48,606 bases of DNA from Thiomicrorhabdus sp. (GCA_015487015.1 WFQP01000026.1:1-48606), one strand, 5' to 3'; positions 26,049 through 34,561 are shown, counted from the stretch's first letter. Numbers and translations: made by a program. Notes: a model not told the origin generated them from the sequence alone.

Positions 26049-26933
26049 TTAAGCCACCAATTGATTTTTAAGTTTATTAATGGCTTGTTGTTCTATTTGA
26101 CGAATACGTTCCATTGAAACGCCGTACTCTTTTGAAAGTGCTTTAAGCCCAATTTTATCTTCCGTTAACCAACGTTTTTGTAGAATGTCACGACTGCGTT
26201 CATCTAAGGTAGATATAGCCTGTTGCATTTGTTTATGTTCAAATGCTGCTGAGTCTTCTTGAATCAGCATTGTTTCTGGATCGACTTCTTGGCTAATCAA
26301 TATTGGATAAGTCGCCATTTCACCGTCTTCATCAGAGACATCGGTTGGAATGTCTTTGCCGTATAGGCGAGATTCCATTTCTAAGACATCTTTACGAGTG
26401 ACCCCTAAATCAGTCGCCACTTGATCAGCATCTTTGTCGCTGAAGCATTCTAATGATTTTTTAGAGCTACGCAGTTTAAAAAACAGTTTACGCTGGGCTT
26501 TGGTAGTGGCCGTTTTAACAATGCGCCAGTTTTTAATGACGTACTCATTAATTTCAGCACGAATCCAATGAATGGCAAATGTCATTAAGCGTACATTTTC
26601 TTCAGGGTTAAAGCGTTTAACGGCTTTCATTAAACCAATGTTACCCTCTTGAATAATATCGCCAAGGGGTAGACCGTAGCCGCTGAAGGTACGTGCGACG
26701 GGCACAACGTAACGTAACGAAGATAAAATAAGTTGGCGAGCCGCTTCAACATCTTGTTGATAGTAGTATTTTTCAGCCAATTCATGTTCTTCAGCCGCGC
26801 TGAGTTGTTGAATTTTTTTAACCGTATGTAGGTAGTGTTCTAAATTTTTTCCAGGAACAAGCTCCCGCGAAGCCAGAGATAATGGTGCGAGGTGAGAGGT
26901 TCCTGTCTCTTGAATCATTGCATTTTGCATCAT
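26049..26933 (-). CDS. rpoH: Heat-shock sigma factor sigma-32
   Basis: 294-aa alternative sigma factor directing RNA polymerase to heat-shock promoters. The region 2 core GDIIQEGNIGLMKAVKRFNP and FAIHWIRAEINEYVIKNWR are intact. The RpoH-specific box TTKAQRKLFFKLR is present. Region 4 ends with the helix-turn-helix GLKALSKEYGVSMERIRQIE. GAGGAG precedes two consecutive ATGs (26933 and 26930); either could be used. The N-terminal ~25 residues are longer than in E. coli. Unlike the E. coli gene, a perfect HrcA operator (CIRCE) lies in the upstream region, so transcription is probably repressed by HrcA. Confidence 0.95.
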   Translation of the reverse strand: MMQNAMIQETGTSHLAPLSLASRELVPGKNLEHYLHTVKKIQQLSAAEEHELAEKYYYQQDVEAARQLILSSLRYVVPVARTFSGYGLPLGDIIQEGNIGLMKAVKRFNPEENVRLMTFAIHWIRAEINEYVIKNWRIVKTATTKAQRKLFFKLRSSKKSLECFSDKDADQVATDLGVTRKDVLEMESRLYGKDIPTDVSDEDGEMATYPILISQEVDPETMLIQEDSAAFEHKQMQQAISTLDERSRDILQKRWLTEDKIGLKALSKEYGVSMERIRQIEQQAINKLKNQLVA

Positions 26934-26969
26934 GAAACTCCTCTTTAAAATATTAATATAAGAGTCATT

Positions 26970-26996
26970 TTAGCACTCTTTTTGCTAGAGTGCTAA
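26970..26996 (-). promoter_or_regulatory. CIRCE element (HrcA operator) upstream of rpoH
   Basis: TTAGCACTC (26970-26978), a 9-nt spacer and GAGTGCTAA (26988-26996) match the CIRCE consensus exactly in both arms and spacing. On the minus strand an extended -10-like TGCTAAAAT overlaps the rpoH-proximal arm, so HrcA bound here would block the promoter. The rpoH ATG is about 37 bp further on. No other gene start is close, so rpoH is the target. Confidence 0.92.
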
Positions 26997-27110
26997 TGCA
27001 AATACAAGGGTTGTCATACTTTATTCATTCTCTTGTGAATAAGTCAATAAATTACTTTGAAACCAAATGGTTAAGTTAATTTGAATTATAAAGAAAGAGG
27101 GGGTGAAAAT

Positions 27111-27136
27111 AGTCAAAATTATTGAATATTTTGACT
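27111..27136 (-). terminator. Weak hairpin after fliS
   Basis: AGTCAAAAT (27111-27119) pairs with ATTTTGACT (27128-27136) around an 8-nt loop. It lies 27 bp after the fliS stop and before the rpoH promoter region. The stem is AT-rich and the T tract is poor on the minus strand, so termination may be partial. Confidence 0.45.
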
Positions 27137-27162
27137 ATTTTATCGTATGAGAGTGTTCAGCT

Positions 27163-27597
27163 TTAAGCATTCTCAGCTAACTGACCTGTTTGTTGCATCA
27201 TTTCAACCCAAGCGTCACGCAGTTCAGTCAAAATATCAATCGCACTGTCTAGGTAGAAGCTGTCCTTTTCAAAAACGGCCTCTTGAATGCTTTGATCGGC
27301 ATAGCGGTACAGCTCTTCTAAGTCAAATGCCAGTGGAGTATCTTGAGTGAAAGCAAGACGATCACGCAAGGCATCTAAAATAGTGGTCATTCGACCAAGA
27401 TGAAACCCTTTTTCAACTAATGCGTTGCTTTGATGACACACTTTGGCCATATTACCTTTGTCTACCGCACCTTGTAGCAACAGTAAAATGGTTTTACGTG
27501 GGTTCTCTTTTAAGTGTGCTTCCTCTTCTTGATTACGGTGGTACTCTTGAAGAATGGGGGCTTTCACTTTTTCTGGAGTGGTATTGTTGAGTGTCAT
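27163..27597 (-). CDS. fliS: Flagellar export chaperone FliS
   Basis: 144-aa chaperone that holds flagellin unfolded in the cytoplasm before export. Helical core patterns are ENPRKTILLLLQGAVDKG, CHQSNALVEKGFHLGRMTTI, DALRDRLAF and DLEELYRYADQSIQEAV, then a C-terminal helix ILTELRDAWVEMM. The ribosome site AAGGAA precedes the ATG at 27597. It stands alone: fliD and flagellin genes, its usual neighbours, are not in the window. A possible sigma-54 promoter lies about 170 bp upstream, in keeping with flagellar control. Confidence 0.88.
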   Translation of the reverse strand: MTLNNTTPEKVKAPILQEYHRNQEEEAHLKENPRKTILLLLQGAVDKGNMAKVCHQSNALVEKGFHLGRMTTILDALRDRLAFTQDTPLAFDLEELYRYADQSIQEAVFEKDSFYLDSAIDILTELRDAWVEMMQQTGQLAENA

Positions 27598-27633
27598 GAC
27601 TTTTTCCTTTTTCTATATGAAGAATAAAAGTAA

Positions 27634-27660
27634 AGGCACCCATCATGATTGGAGGTGCCT
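27634..27660 (-). repeat. Hairpin in the fliS leader
   Basis: AGGCACC (27634-27640) and GGTGCCT (27654-27660) form a 7-bp GC-rich stem with a 13-nt loop. On the minus strand it is followed by TTTACTTTTATT, so it may act as an attenuator or weak terminator in the ~155-nt leader of fliS. Confidence 0.4.
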
Positions 27661-27762
27661 GTAACAAATGAAAGAACTTTAAATCCTGGCTATGGTAATT
27701 TTGAAGAGACTCCTTAAAAAAGCGCTTCAAAAAAAGTAAAGTTTTTTTGTTACCAGTCGTAT

Positions 27763-27779
27763 AGCATTAGCTGTGCCAA
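27763..27779 (-). promoter_or_regulatory. Candidate sigma-54 promoter for fliS
   Basis: On the minus strand TTGGCACAGCTAATGCT carries GG-N10-GC with a near-consensus -24 (TGGCAC) and -12 (ATGCT) element. It faces fliS, a class of gene often under sigma-54 control. No activator site was identified. Confidence 0.45.
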
Positions 27780-27814
27780 GTTTGTAGGGTAGGATTTTTG
27801 ACAGGGGTAAAATT

Positions 27815-27860
27815 TCCCCCCCCCCCTTTTTTTCTATTTAGAAGAGAGGGGGGAAGATTT
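27815..27860 (-). terminator. Probable terminator of purT with long C/G tract
   Basis: On the minus strand an AAATCTTCCCCCC arm pairs with the GGGGGGAAATTT end of a G11 run (27816-27826 on the complement), followed by a short TTTTA. It starts ~30 bp after the purT stop. The G11 run is the longest homopolymer in the window. Confidence 0.5.
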
Positions 27861-27890
27861 AAGGGCGTTTGTGAGAAATTAAAACGGCGT

Positions 27891-29081
27891 TTAGAACGTG
27901 ACTTTGACTGTATTGACGACGTAATTGGCCTTTTCAATAGCTTGTTCAACCGTTTCTGCGCGTGCCATAGCAACGCCCATTCTACGGCGACCTTCTATAT
28001 TGGGTTTACCAAAGAGTCGTAACTGAGTATCGGGTTGGGTTAGTGCCTGAGCAAGGTTTGAAAAGTTAGTTTTTGTGGAGGTTCCTGTGGGCAGTATGAC
28101 GCTGGAAGCGGAAGGTCCATGCTGTTTAATATTCGGAATGGGTAAACCTAATATTGCTCGGGCATGCAGCGCAAATTCAGAGAGGTCTTGAGATATTAAG
28201 GTAACCAGTCCAGTATCGTGGGGGCGCGGAGAAACTTCACTAAAATAAACGGTATCACCTTTAATGAACAGCTCTACCCCAAAGAGTCCTCTTCCTGTAG
28301 CACCGCATAAGTTATCGGTCACTTTCTTAGCAATTTCTTGGGATTGTTTAAGCGCTGTTGCACTCATGGCTTGGGGTTGCCAAGACTGGCGATAGTCGCC
28401 CTCTTCTTGGTGGTGGCCAATGGGCTCGCAAAAGCTAATACCTTGCTCATGTCGAATGGTGAGTAAAGTGATTTCGTAGTCAAAATCGACAAAGCCTTCG
28501 ATAATTACACGTCCTTTTCCTGCGCGTCCACCCTCTTGTGCATACTGCCAAGCGGGTTTAATATCCTCGGCTGTGCGAACGACACTTTGTCCTTTTCCTG
28601 AGGAGCTCATGATGGGTTTGATCACGCAGGGCATTCCAATACGTTCTATTGCGGCGGTAAAGTTTTCTAGGGTATCGGAAAACTCGTAAGGAGAGGTGGC
28701 AATCCCCAGCTCTTCTGAGGCAAGGCGTCGAATGCCTTCGCGATTCATTGTCAACTGAGTGGCGCGTGCGGTTGGTATTATTTTGACACCCTCTTGTTCC
28801 AGCTCAGCTAAGGTATCGGTAGCAATGGCTTCAATTTCTGGTACAACCATGTGGGGGTTTTCAAGCTCGATTATATTTCTTAATGCATTTCCATCCAGCA
28901 TGTCTATGACATGGCTACGGTCTGCAACATGCATAGCTGGGGCATTTGGATAGCGATCTACGGCAATGACTTCTACGCCAAATCGTTGTAATTCAATGGC
29001 CACTTCTTTGCCTAATTCGCCCGCGCCGCAGAGTAATACGCGTACTGCTGTATCTGAAAATGGTGTACCAATGCTAGACAT
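27891..29081 (-). CDS. purT: Formate-dependent phosphoribosylglycinamide formyltransferase
   Basis: ATP-grasp enzyme making formyl-GAR from GAR, formate and ATP in purine synthesis. N-terminal Rossmann-like part [21 protein letters not shown]-grasp elements [50 protein letters not shown] and SPRPHDTG with metal-ligand acidic residues. Length is 396 aa, as in E. coli PurT. Start ATG at 29081 follows AAGGAGATGCC. It is divergent from the GGDEF gene. A TATAAT (complement of 29128-29133) may be its -10, but no good -35 was seen. Confidence 0.96.
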   Translation of the reverse strand: MSSIGTPFSDTAVRVLLCGAGELGKEVAIELQRFGVEVIAVDRYPNAPAMHVADRSHVIDMLDGNALRNIIELENPHMVVPEIEAIATDTLAELEQEGVKIIPTARATQLTMNREGIRRLASEELGIATSPYEFSDTLENFTAAIERIGMPCVIKPIMSSSGKGQSVVRTAEDIKPAWQYAQEGGRAGKGRVIIEGFVDFDYEITLLTIRHEQGISFCEPIGHHQEEGDYRQSWQPQAMSATALKQSQEIAKKVTDNLCGATGRGLFGVELFIKGDTVYFSEVSPRPHDTGLVTLISQDLSEFALHARAILGLPIPNIKQHGPSASSVILPTGTSTKTNFSNLAQALTQPDTQLRLFGKPNIEGRRRMGVAMARAETVEQAIEKANYVVNTVKVTF

Positions 29082-29186
29082 GGCATCTCCTTTGCTTAGT
29101 TAGAATTATTAACAGGTCTTGGCACGTATTATACGGTGTTTTAAGACGCTCTATTTGAGAGTAAGCGAGAGTCAGAGGAAAATGTC

Positions 29187-30731
29187 ATGTTAGAGTTAAG
29201 CAACCGTTTATTAGAAAAAGAGACTGAGGCAAAAGCATCGTCTTCAGCAGAGCGTTTAATGGATGTGGATCGCTCCCGTACTCAAAAAATGATTGATCGC
29301 TCGCCCTTTAAAATGGACTCGGATGCAACGCATATTTTGCAGACATTGCAAGCACGATTCTCTTCGGGTGATTCGATACCACAAGATATTGAGGCGATGA
29401 TTGAGGCGCAAGTGAAAATTCGTACTCAATCGTTATTTCGTCAAGCTAATTATGATGATTTAACGCACTTGCCCAATCGTGCCTATTTTAATTCGACGTT
29501 AGAAGCACTTGTAATTGATGCTCAACAGGATGGGGGGGAGTTTACTCTACTCTTTTTAGATTTAGATGGTTTTAAAAATATTAATGACTCTTTTGGACAT
29601 CATGCAGGCGATGAACTGTTGCGAAATGTCAGTGCAAGAGTGATTTCAGCCGTGCGTGAAGGTGATATTGTGAGCCGCTTAGGTGGGGATGAGTTTGTTG
29701 TATTGCTGGCAGGAAAGTTGGAACGTACTGAGATAGAAAGTATTTGTACACGTATTATTGGTGAGGTGCGTCGTCCGTATTGGATTGATCAAAATGATAT
29801 TCAAATTTCAACCAGTATTGGTGTTGCATGTTACCCAATGGATGCAAGCAGTTCCAGTGAGTTGGTTGAGAAGTCAGATAAAGCGCTGTATGCCTCTAAA
29901 GACAGTGGCCGTAATACTTACCGTTTTTATAGCGACTTAGTGGCTTGTGAGATGCAATCAGATTGCAGTCCGCTTGACCGATTGGAAAAAGCGTTGACAC
30001 AAGGAAAAGTTAAAATTTGTTTTGAACCACAGGTGGATTTAGTGAGTCAAAACGTGATCGGTTCAAGTGTGACGGCACTTTGGATGGAAGGGCAGATTGA
30101 AAGCCCTTATTTAAGTGGTTGGATGGATGTTTTAAAGCAAAGTCGTTTAGCCGCCTCTACTGGGGCTTGGTTAATGGATTCAGGGTTGCATTATTTACAA
30201 CAATGGCAGGCGGTGAATGACGAGCTTGTGGTTTCGATTCCTGTGGTGCCAGCACTTTGTCAGTCAGAAAATATGGTTGATTTTATGCAGGCTCGTTTAG
30301 AATCTTATCAAGTGAATGTTTCTCAGGTTCAGCTAGAATTTTCAATGAATATGATGGTGGACGAATCAGTACGCCAGCAAGTGAAAGCGTTAAGTGATGT
30401 AGGTTATCAAATAACGTTAACCGAGATTGGAAAAACCGCTTTGGATGTCGCGCTGTTGAGTGAATTGAACCTTCAAGAAGTGAAGTTGGATGCTAAATGG
30501 TTGAAAAAATCGTTATCTCATTCAGCAGGTCAAAAGTGGGTCAATGCGGTGGTGCAGATGGTCAATGTTTTAGATGCTGAAGTGATTGCAACGGGCATTG
30601 ATTCTCAAGCTGAAATTGATCAATTGTTGTCAATGGGCTGCTCAATTGGACAAGGAGTGTTTTGGGCATTGCCATTGGAAGCGGATGGTTTTTATCAAGC
30701 CATTAGTGCGCAACTGCCAGTGGTACATTAA
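29187..30731 (+). CDS. Diguanylate cyclase with degenerate EAL domain
   Basis: 514-aa cytoplasmic protein without visible membrane segments. Residues ~1-75 are an uncharacterised N-terminus. The GGDEF domain (~80-250) is intact: DDLTHLPNRAYF, FLDLDGFKNINDSFGH, active site RLGGDEFVVLL and an inhibitory RxxD site (REGD) five residues before GGDEF. The second domain (~265-510) aligns with EAL but has lost its motif: EAL is replaced by VTALW, the DDFG loop by LTEIGK, K-I-D by KLDAKW and AEGVE by ATGID. Therefore it probably makes c-di-GMP and does not hydrolyse it. Start follows AGAGGAAAATGTC. It is followed by a strong bidirectional terminator. Confidence 0.88.
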   Translation: MLELSNRLLEKETEAKASSSAERLMDVDRSRTQKMIDRSPFKMDSDATHILQTLQARFSSGDSIPQDIEAMIEAQVKIRTQSLFRQANYDDLTHLPNRAYFNSTLEALVIDAQQDGGEFTLLFLDLDGFKNINDSFGHHAGDELLRNVSARVISAVREGDIVSRLGGDEFVVLLAGKLERTEIESICTRIIGEVRRPYWIDQNDIQISTSIGVACYPMDASSSSELVEKSDKALYASKDSGRNTYRFYSDLVACEMQSDCSPLDRLEKALTQGKVKICFEPQVDLVSQNVIGSSVTALWMEGQIESPYLSGWMDVLKQSRLAASTGAWLMDSGLHYLQQWQAVNDELVVSIPVVPALCQSENMVDFMQARLESYQVNVSQVQLEFSMNMMVDESVRQQVKALSDVGYQITLTEIGKTALDVALLSELNLQEVKLDAKWLKKSLSHSAGQKWVNAVVQMVNVLDAEVIATGIDSQAEIDQLLSMGCSIGQGVFWALPLEADGFYQAISAQLPVVH

Positions 30732-30790
30732 GGGACTGTCTTAAGGAGGGGGGGTAAAAACGTCAATAGATCATGAAAAAAATAGTTCAT

Positions 30791-30829
30791 AAAAAAAGCC
30801 CTTAAGAAAAATTCTTAAGGGCTTTTTTT
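30791..30829 (+). terminator. Bidirectional intrinsic terminator
   Basis: GCCCTTAAGAA (30798-30808) pairs perfectly with TTCTTAAGGGC (30812-30822), with A7 before and T7 after. It serves the convergent GGDEF gene (plus) and peroxidase gene (minus). Confidence 0.94.
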
Positions 30830-30845
30830 GTTTAATCAGAAGCGA

Positions 30846-31880
30846 TTAATCAAAGGTAGGTCTTGGTGTGTTATCCGACTCTTCTGGTAATTGAGGGTAG
30901 ATAATCGTTGGTTTTCTTCCCTTTAATGCACCTAGAAAGGTTTTAATGTCCGCGGCATCTTGATCGTTAATTTTGATACCTAATTGCGTACTGCCCATTT
31001 CTTTAATAGCGTCTTCTAAAGTCCAGATCGCGCCATTGTGAAAATAAGGAGCTGTTTCAGTGATGTTACGAAGTGTTGGTGTTTTTACAAACCCTCTTTC
31101 ATCTCCTTTAAAGTCTCCAATGTCAGCAAACTTATATTTAGCCGCTTGGGCAAACGGTTGCATGGTTCCACCAATGGCAATTCCTGTATGACAGCTTGAG
31201 CAGCCTTTATCAATAAAGGTATTTAACCCTTTTTTCTCAGCATTAGTTAATGCATTTTCATCGCCATTTAAGAAATCATCAAATGGAGAAGGAGTGACTA
31301 ATATTTTTTCAAAGGTTGCAATGGTGTCTGCAATTTTAGGGAACGTGATTTCAACATCGTTGCCATAAGCACCTTTAAACTCTGCTATATAAGCAGGAAT
31401 TGACAAAATACGCTCCTTCACTAAGTTAGCAGGCGCGGCCATTTCAGGCACGGCTTGAATAGGGCCTTGTGCCTGATCGGAAAGGTGTGGGCTTCTGCCA
31501 TCCCAAAACTGTGCGGTATAAAATACAGAGTTATAGACCGTTGGAGAGTTTAGGTGATGTGGGTTAGCCACCCAGCCGTGACCAATGGCCGCCGGTACTC
31601 CGTCGTCTCCACCCATCGCTAAGTTGTGACAGGTGTTACAGCTGATTAGTCCACTTCTTGATAGTCTTGGATCAAAAAATAATTTTTTACCTAGCTCAAC
31701 TTTAGCATCTGTAATAGGATCTTTTGGATCATCAATTAACTTCATTAATTCCGTGGTACTTTCTGGAATTGGCATTAATCCTGCATTTTTGGCTTTATCA
31801 AGTAATGTGTCTGCTTGTGCAGAGATCGCGGTTACGCTGGTTGCTAATACAGCAACTGAAATAAGCTTATTCATTTTCAT
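30846..31880 (-). CDS. Periplasmic di-haem cytochrome c peroxidase
   Basis: Reduces hydrogen peroxide with electrons from periplasmic c-type cytochromes. The signal peptide is MKMNKLISVAVLATSVTAIS then AQA-D. Two CxxCH haem sites are present: CNTCH near residue 80 and CSSCH near residue 227. Family patterns GKKLFFDPRLSRSG, AQFWDGRSPHLSDQAQGP and VKTPTLRNITETAPYFHNGA are clear. Length is 344 aa, typical of CcpA/MauG-family enzymes. AAGGAGAGC precedes the ATG. The gene is monocistronic, between a terminator and a 362-bp gap. Confidence 0.95.
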   Translation of the reverse strand: MKMNKLISVAVLATSVTAISAQADTLLDKAKNAGLMPIPESTTELMKLIDDPKDPITDAKVELGKKLFFDPRLSRSGLISCNTCHNLAMGGDDGVPAAIGHGWVANPHHLNSPTVYNSVFYTAQFWDGRSPHLSDQAQGPIQAVPEMAAPANLVKERILSIPAYIAEFKGAYGNDVEITFPKIADTIATFEKILVTPSPFDDFLNGDENALTNAEKKGLNTFIDKGCSSCHTGIAIGGTMQPFAQAAKYKFADIGDFKGDERGFVKTPTLRNITETAPYFHNGAIWTLEDAIKEMGSTQLGIKINDQDAADIKTFLGALKGRKPTIIYPQLPEESDNTPRPTFD

Positions 31881-32145
31881 GTAGCTCTCCTTTTTAATAA
31901 GTAATAGTATTTATTATGATGCCTGTAGTGGCAAGTGGTTATTTCTTGTTGTGTAGTTTATAGAGCTAGGATGTATTATGGAAGTGAAATATATTTATCG
32001 AGTTGATAGTTAAAAACTATTGGTTGTTTTTTTGAGGTGTGGGCCGGTTATTGATGAACTCTTGAAGCTGGATAGAGTATAAAAGGGTGACAAGAATTAA
32101 TTGGTTGACCACTACAAACAAAGAACAGGTAGGCGGCGACACAGA

Positions 32146-32193
32146 GGTAGATGAGTAAAATGAGCCGTGCGAGCTTTAATCCTCTCATCTGCC
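32146..32193. other. Large hairpin in the gene-free stretch between peroxidase and mtnN
   Basis: Bases 31881-32242 hold no credible gene. Within them GGTAGATGAG (32146-32155) pairs with CTCATCTGCC (32184-32193), and an inner TAAA...TTTA and AGC...GCT extend the fold. On the plus strand a T-rich segment follows at 32203-32217, and a TATAAA hexamer lies upstream (32078-32083). It could be an mtnN 3'-end structure or a small RNA; the sequence alone does not decide. Confidence 0.3.
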
Positions 32194-32242
32194 TTGTGTG
32201 TACTTTTATTTTTTATAAGGTGGTAAATTATTAGGGATATTT

Positions 32243-32944
32243 TTAGGTTTTTTCCAGTTGATTGAGCATGGCTAAAATAACCTTAGCCGAGTGAGTGGCG
32301 GCCTGTTCTAGATATTTCTCAAAGGTAATGGCGTTCTCTTTGCCTGCAATATCTGATAATGAGCGAATAATCACAAAGGGCGTGCTAAAGCTATGACATA
32401 CTTGTGCTACGGCAGCCGCCTCCATTTCGCAGGCGATCATGTCAGGAAAATTTTTACGCGTTTGTGTCACATCTTCAGCCTGATGCATAAAGCGATCCCC
32501 CGTGGCAATGAGTCCGTGCATGTGCACGACTTCTTGCAAGGATTCAATGGCCTGTTGTGCCACCTGAATCAGGTGCTTGTCTGGCATAAAACAGGCGGGC
32601 GAACCAGGGACTTGTCCTAATTGGTAGCCAAAAGGGGTGACATCTACATCGTGATGACAGACCGAGCTACTGATAACAATATCCCCCACATTTAGATCAG
32701 TATGAAAGCCCCCAGCCGAGCCAGTGTTAATCACATAGTCAGGTTGGTAAAGATCTAACAGCAGTGTGGTGCTGATTGCGGCATTGACCTTACCAATTCC
32801 TGAACGAAGCAAGGCGATTTCTGTTTGTCCTACTTGCCCTAAATAGAATTCAAATCCGGCATGAATTTCGGTGGTTAGATTGTTTAGCTTGCTTCTAAGG
32901 AGGGTGACCTCCTCTTCCATTGCACCAATGATTGCAATTTTCAT
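32243..32944 (-). CDS. mtnN: 5'-methylthioadenosine/S-adenosylhomocysteine nucleosidase
   Basis: Cleaves adenine from MTA and SAH, giving S-ribosylhomocysteine for LuxS. Start [20 protein letters not shown] is classic. Other signatures are [35 protein letters not shown]-type strand (here [18 protein letters not shown]), [16 protein letters not shown] with the substrate-binding Met-Glu, and the catalytic Asp in SLSDIAGKE. Length is 233 aa. It overlaps the upstream luxS gene by 4 bp, so the two steps of SAH detoxification are translationally coupled. Confidence 0.96.
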   Translation of the reverse strand: MKIAIIGAMEEEVTLLRSKLNNLTTEIHAGFEFYLGQVGQTEIALLRSGIGKVNAAISTTLLLDLYQPDYVINTGSAGGFHTDLNVGDIVISSSVCHHDVDVTPFGYQLGQVPGSPACFMPDKHLIQVAQQAIESLQEVVHMHGLIATGDRFMHQAEDVTQTRKNFPDMIACEMEAAAVAQVCHSFSTPFVIIRSLSDIAGKENAITFEKYLEQAATHSAKVILAMLNQLEKT

Positions 32945-33462
32945 AATGAATTTCCAAGGGCTTTTAAAGTCTCAGGGCTTAATGCAATGTCTGTATTTTT
33001 ATTAATACCAATTCCTTGGTCAATAATTTCTTGCGCAATGGCTTTGGCTTCATCCAGAGAGTGCATGATGTAGGTACCACATTGGTACTCATTCAGTTCT
33101 GGAATATCTTCCATTCGCTTAACCTGTACAACATCTTTCATAGCGGCTAACCAAGCACTGGCCACAGTTTCTTCAGAAGGCGCACCCAATAAACTCATGT
33201 AAAACCCCGTACGACAACCCATCGGTGAGAGATCAATGATTTCAATCAAATCACTGTTTAGGTGGTTACGCATAAAGCCTGCGAACAGGTGCTCTAACGT
33301 ATGGATGCCTTTTTCGCCCATCATGGACTCATTGGGTTTGTTAAAACGCAAGTCAAATACAGTGATGGTATCCCCTGAAGGTGAGGTCATGGTTTTAGCA
33401 ACACGCACAGCGGGTGCATTCATAATGGTGTGGTCAACAGTAAAGCTATCAAGTAAAGGCAT
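32941..33462 (-). CDS. luxS: S-ribosylhomocysteine lyase (autoinducer-2 synthesis)
   Basis: Converts S-ribosylhomocysteine to homocysteine and DPD, the AI-2 precursor. The metal-binding HTLEH motif (near residues 54-58), the catalytic Cys in MGCRTGFYM (near 84) and the third metal ligand in the EYQCGTY region near 125-130 are present. Length is 173 aa. The start ATG at 33462 is preceded by TTTTCCCCCC and, further up, TAAGGA, so a C6 tract fills the Shine-Dalgarno to start spacing. It is the first gene of a luxS-mtnN operon. Confidence 0.96.
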   Translation of the reverse strand: MPLLDSFTVDHTIMNAPAVRVAKTMTSPSGDTITVFDLRFNKPNESMMGEKGIHTLEHLFAGFMRNHLNSDLIEIIDLSPMGCRTGFYMSLLGAPSEETVASAWLAAMKDVVQVKRMEDIPELNEYQCGTYIMHSLDEAKAIAQEIIDQGIGINKNTDIALSPETLKALGNSL

Positions 33463-33688
33463 GGGGGGAAAATCCTTATTTTATATTCTAATGTATTTGA
33501 AGAGAATCACATTTTAATGGGTAAATTAGGGGGTGAACAATTATTTTTTTGGTATACAGTCTGTTTTTGAGTAAAATTAACCATAAAGTGAGAGTTTTTA
33601 TCATTTATATAGGGCCTATCATTTTTTATAGATAGCATTAAGTGAAGTGGGGCGTTATTTTTTATTGTGTAAGGAAGGGAGAGTTGTG

Positions 33689-34276
33689 ATGAAAAGTATA
33701 GTATTAACTGTATTTATATTGTTTGGCGTTACGGGCATAACCCAAGCCTCGCCTGTTACTGCAGTGAGTGCATCAGGAACTGGAAGTTTTAATAATAGCC
33801 CAGATATTTTAATTGATGGTGTGATAGCAGGAGAAGGGTCTCTTTGGAGTGCCCCAACCAGTGTTTGGTGGTCTGGAGTGTCACCTTCATTTGTGATTGA
33901 TTTAGGGGAGGTGTATACGCTGCAAGATTTATTGGTGCAAGTGGATAATAATGATGCTTATCAATTTGATTACTCGACAGACAACAGTGTATGGTCAAAT
34001 TTGTTTTCAATACAGGTGGGCTACGGAGAAATTAGCTGGGGTATGGATACAATGAGTACGGACAGTTTAAGCAGTGAGTATATTAGTCAATTGGATTTTG
34101 CACCCGTGGATGCGCAGTTTCTTCGAGTATCGGCTCTTGGGGGGGATAATTTTTATTCTATCTCTGAAATTCAGGCATTTGCAGCTCCGGTTCCTGAGCC
34201 TTCAATGATGATGTTATTTGGGTTGGGTTTAATGACACTAATGGGGTTTAATTATCGACGTCAAAAACAGAGGTAA
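33689..34276 (+). CDS. PEP-CTERM exported protein with discoidin-like domain
   Basis: 195-aa secreted protein. Start chosen at ATG 33689 (MKSIVLTVFILFGVTGITQA, a signal peptide) with GGGAGAG upstream; an earlier in-frame ATG at 33647 lacks a ribosome site. The middle (~25-165) resembles an F5/8-type-C/discoidin beta-sandwich: PDILIDG, W-W-S-G, FVIDLGEVYTLQDLLVQVD, YSTDNSVWS, FLRVSALGGDNFYSISEIQ. The C-terminus VPEPSMMMLFGLGLMTL then RRQKQR is a textbook PEP-CTERM sorting signal, processed by exosortase in bacteria that make exopolysaccharide. No exosortase gene is in the window. A G7 tract lies at 34139-34145. Confidence 0.85.
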   Translation: MKSIVLTVFILFGVTGITQASPVTAVSASGTGSFNNSPDILIDGVIAGEGSLWSAPTSVWWSGVSPSFVIDLGEVYTLQDLLVQVDNNDAYQFDYSTDNSVWSNLFSIQVGYGEISWGMDTMSTDSLSSEYISQLDFAPVDAQFLRVSALGGDNFYSISEIQAFAAPVPEPSMMMLFGLGLMTLMGFNYRRQKQR

Positions 34277-34288
34277 ATTTTAGGTATA

Positions 34289-34316
34289 AAAAAACCAGCG
34301 ATTAAGCTGGTTTTTA
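34289..34316 (-). terminator. Bidirectional terminator after the tRNAs and the PEP-CTERM gene
   Basis: AAAACCAGC (34291-34299) pairs with GCTGGTTTT (34306-34314). On the minus strand it ends in T7, suited to terminating the tRNA transcript; on the plus strand a shorter T run follows the PEP-CTERM gene. Confidence 0.9.
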
Positions 34317-34348
34317 AGTGCTAAGCAGAAATTGTCTTTTTAGCGAAT

Positions 34349-34432
<84 letters not shown>

Positions 34433-34469
34433 GAATAAGCTGTTTAACATAAAACAACTTATTAAAATA

Positions 34470-34545
34470 TGGTGGCCTGACCTGGAATCGAACCAGGGAC
34501 ACAGGGATTTTCAATCCCTTGCTCTACCGACTGAGCTATCAGGCC
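34470..34545 (-). tRNA. tRNA-Phe (GAA)
   Basis: On the minus strand GGCCTGA pairs with TCAGGCC. The D arm is AGCTCAGTCGGTAGAGC. The anticodon stem GGGAT/ATCCC encloses TGAAA with anticodon GAA. The T arm GGTTCGATTCC and an encoded CCA (34470-34472) are present. Length is 76 nt. It is transcribed before tRNA-Leu, 37 bp away. Confidence 0.97.
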
Positions 34546-34561
34546 AAAATAGAATGGGCGT

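Noticed and set aside
27533-27730. Possible 65-aa minus-strand gene overlapping the start of fliS
   Set aside because: It needs a TTG start without a placed ribosome site and overlaps well-supported fliS coding sequence; composition looks non-coding.
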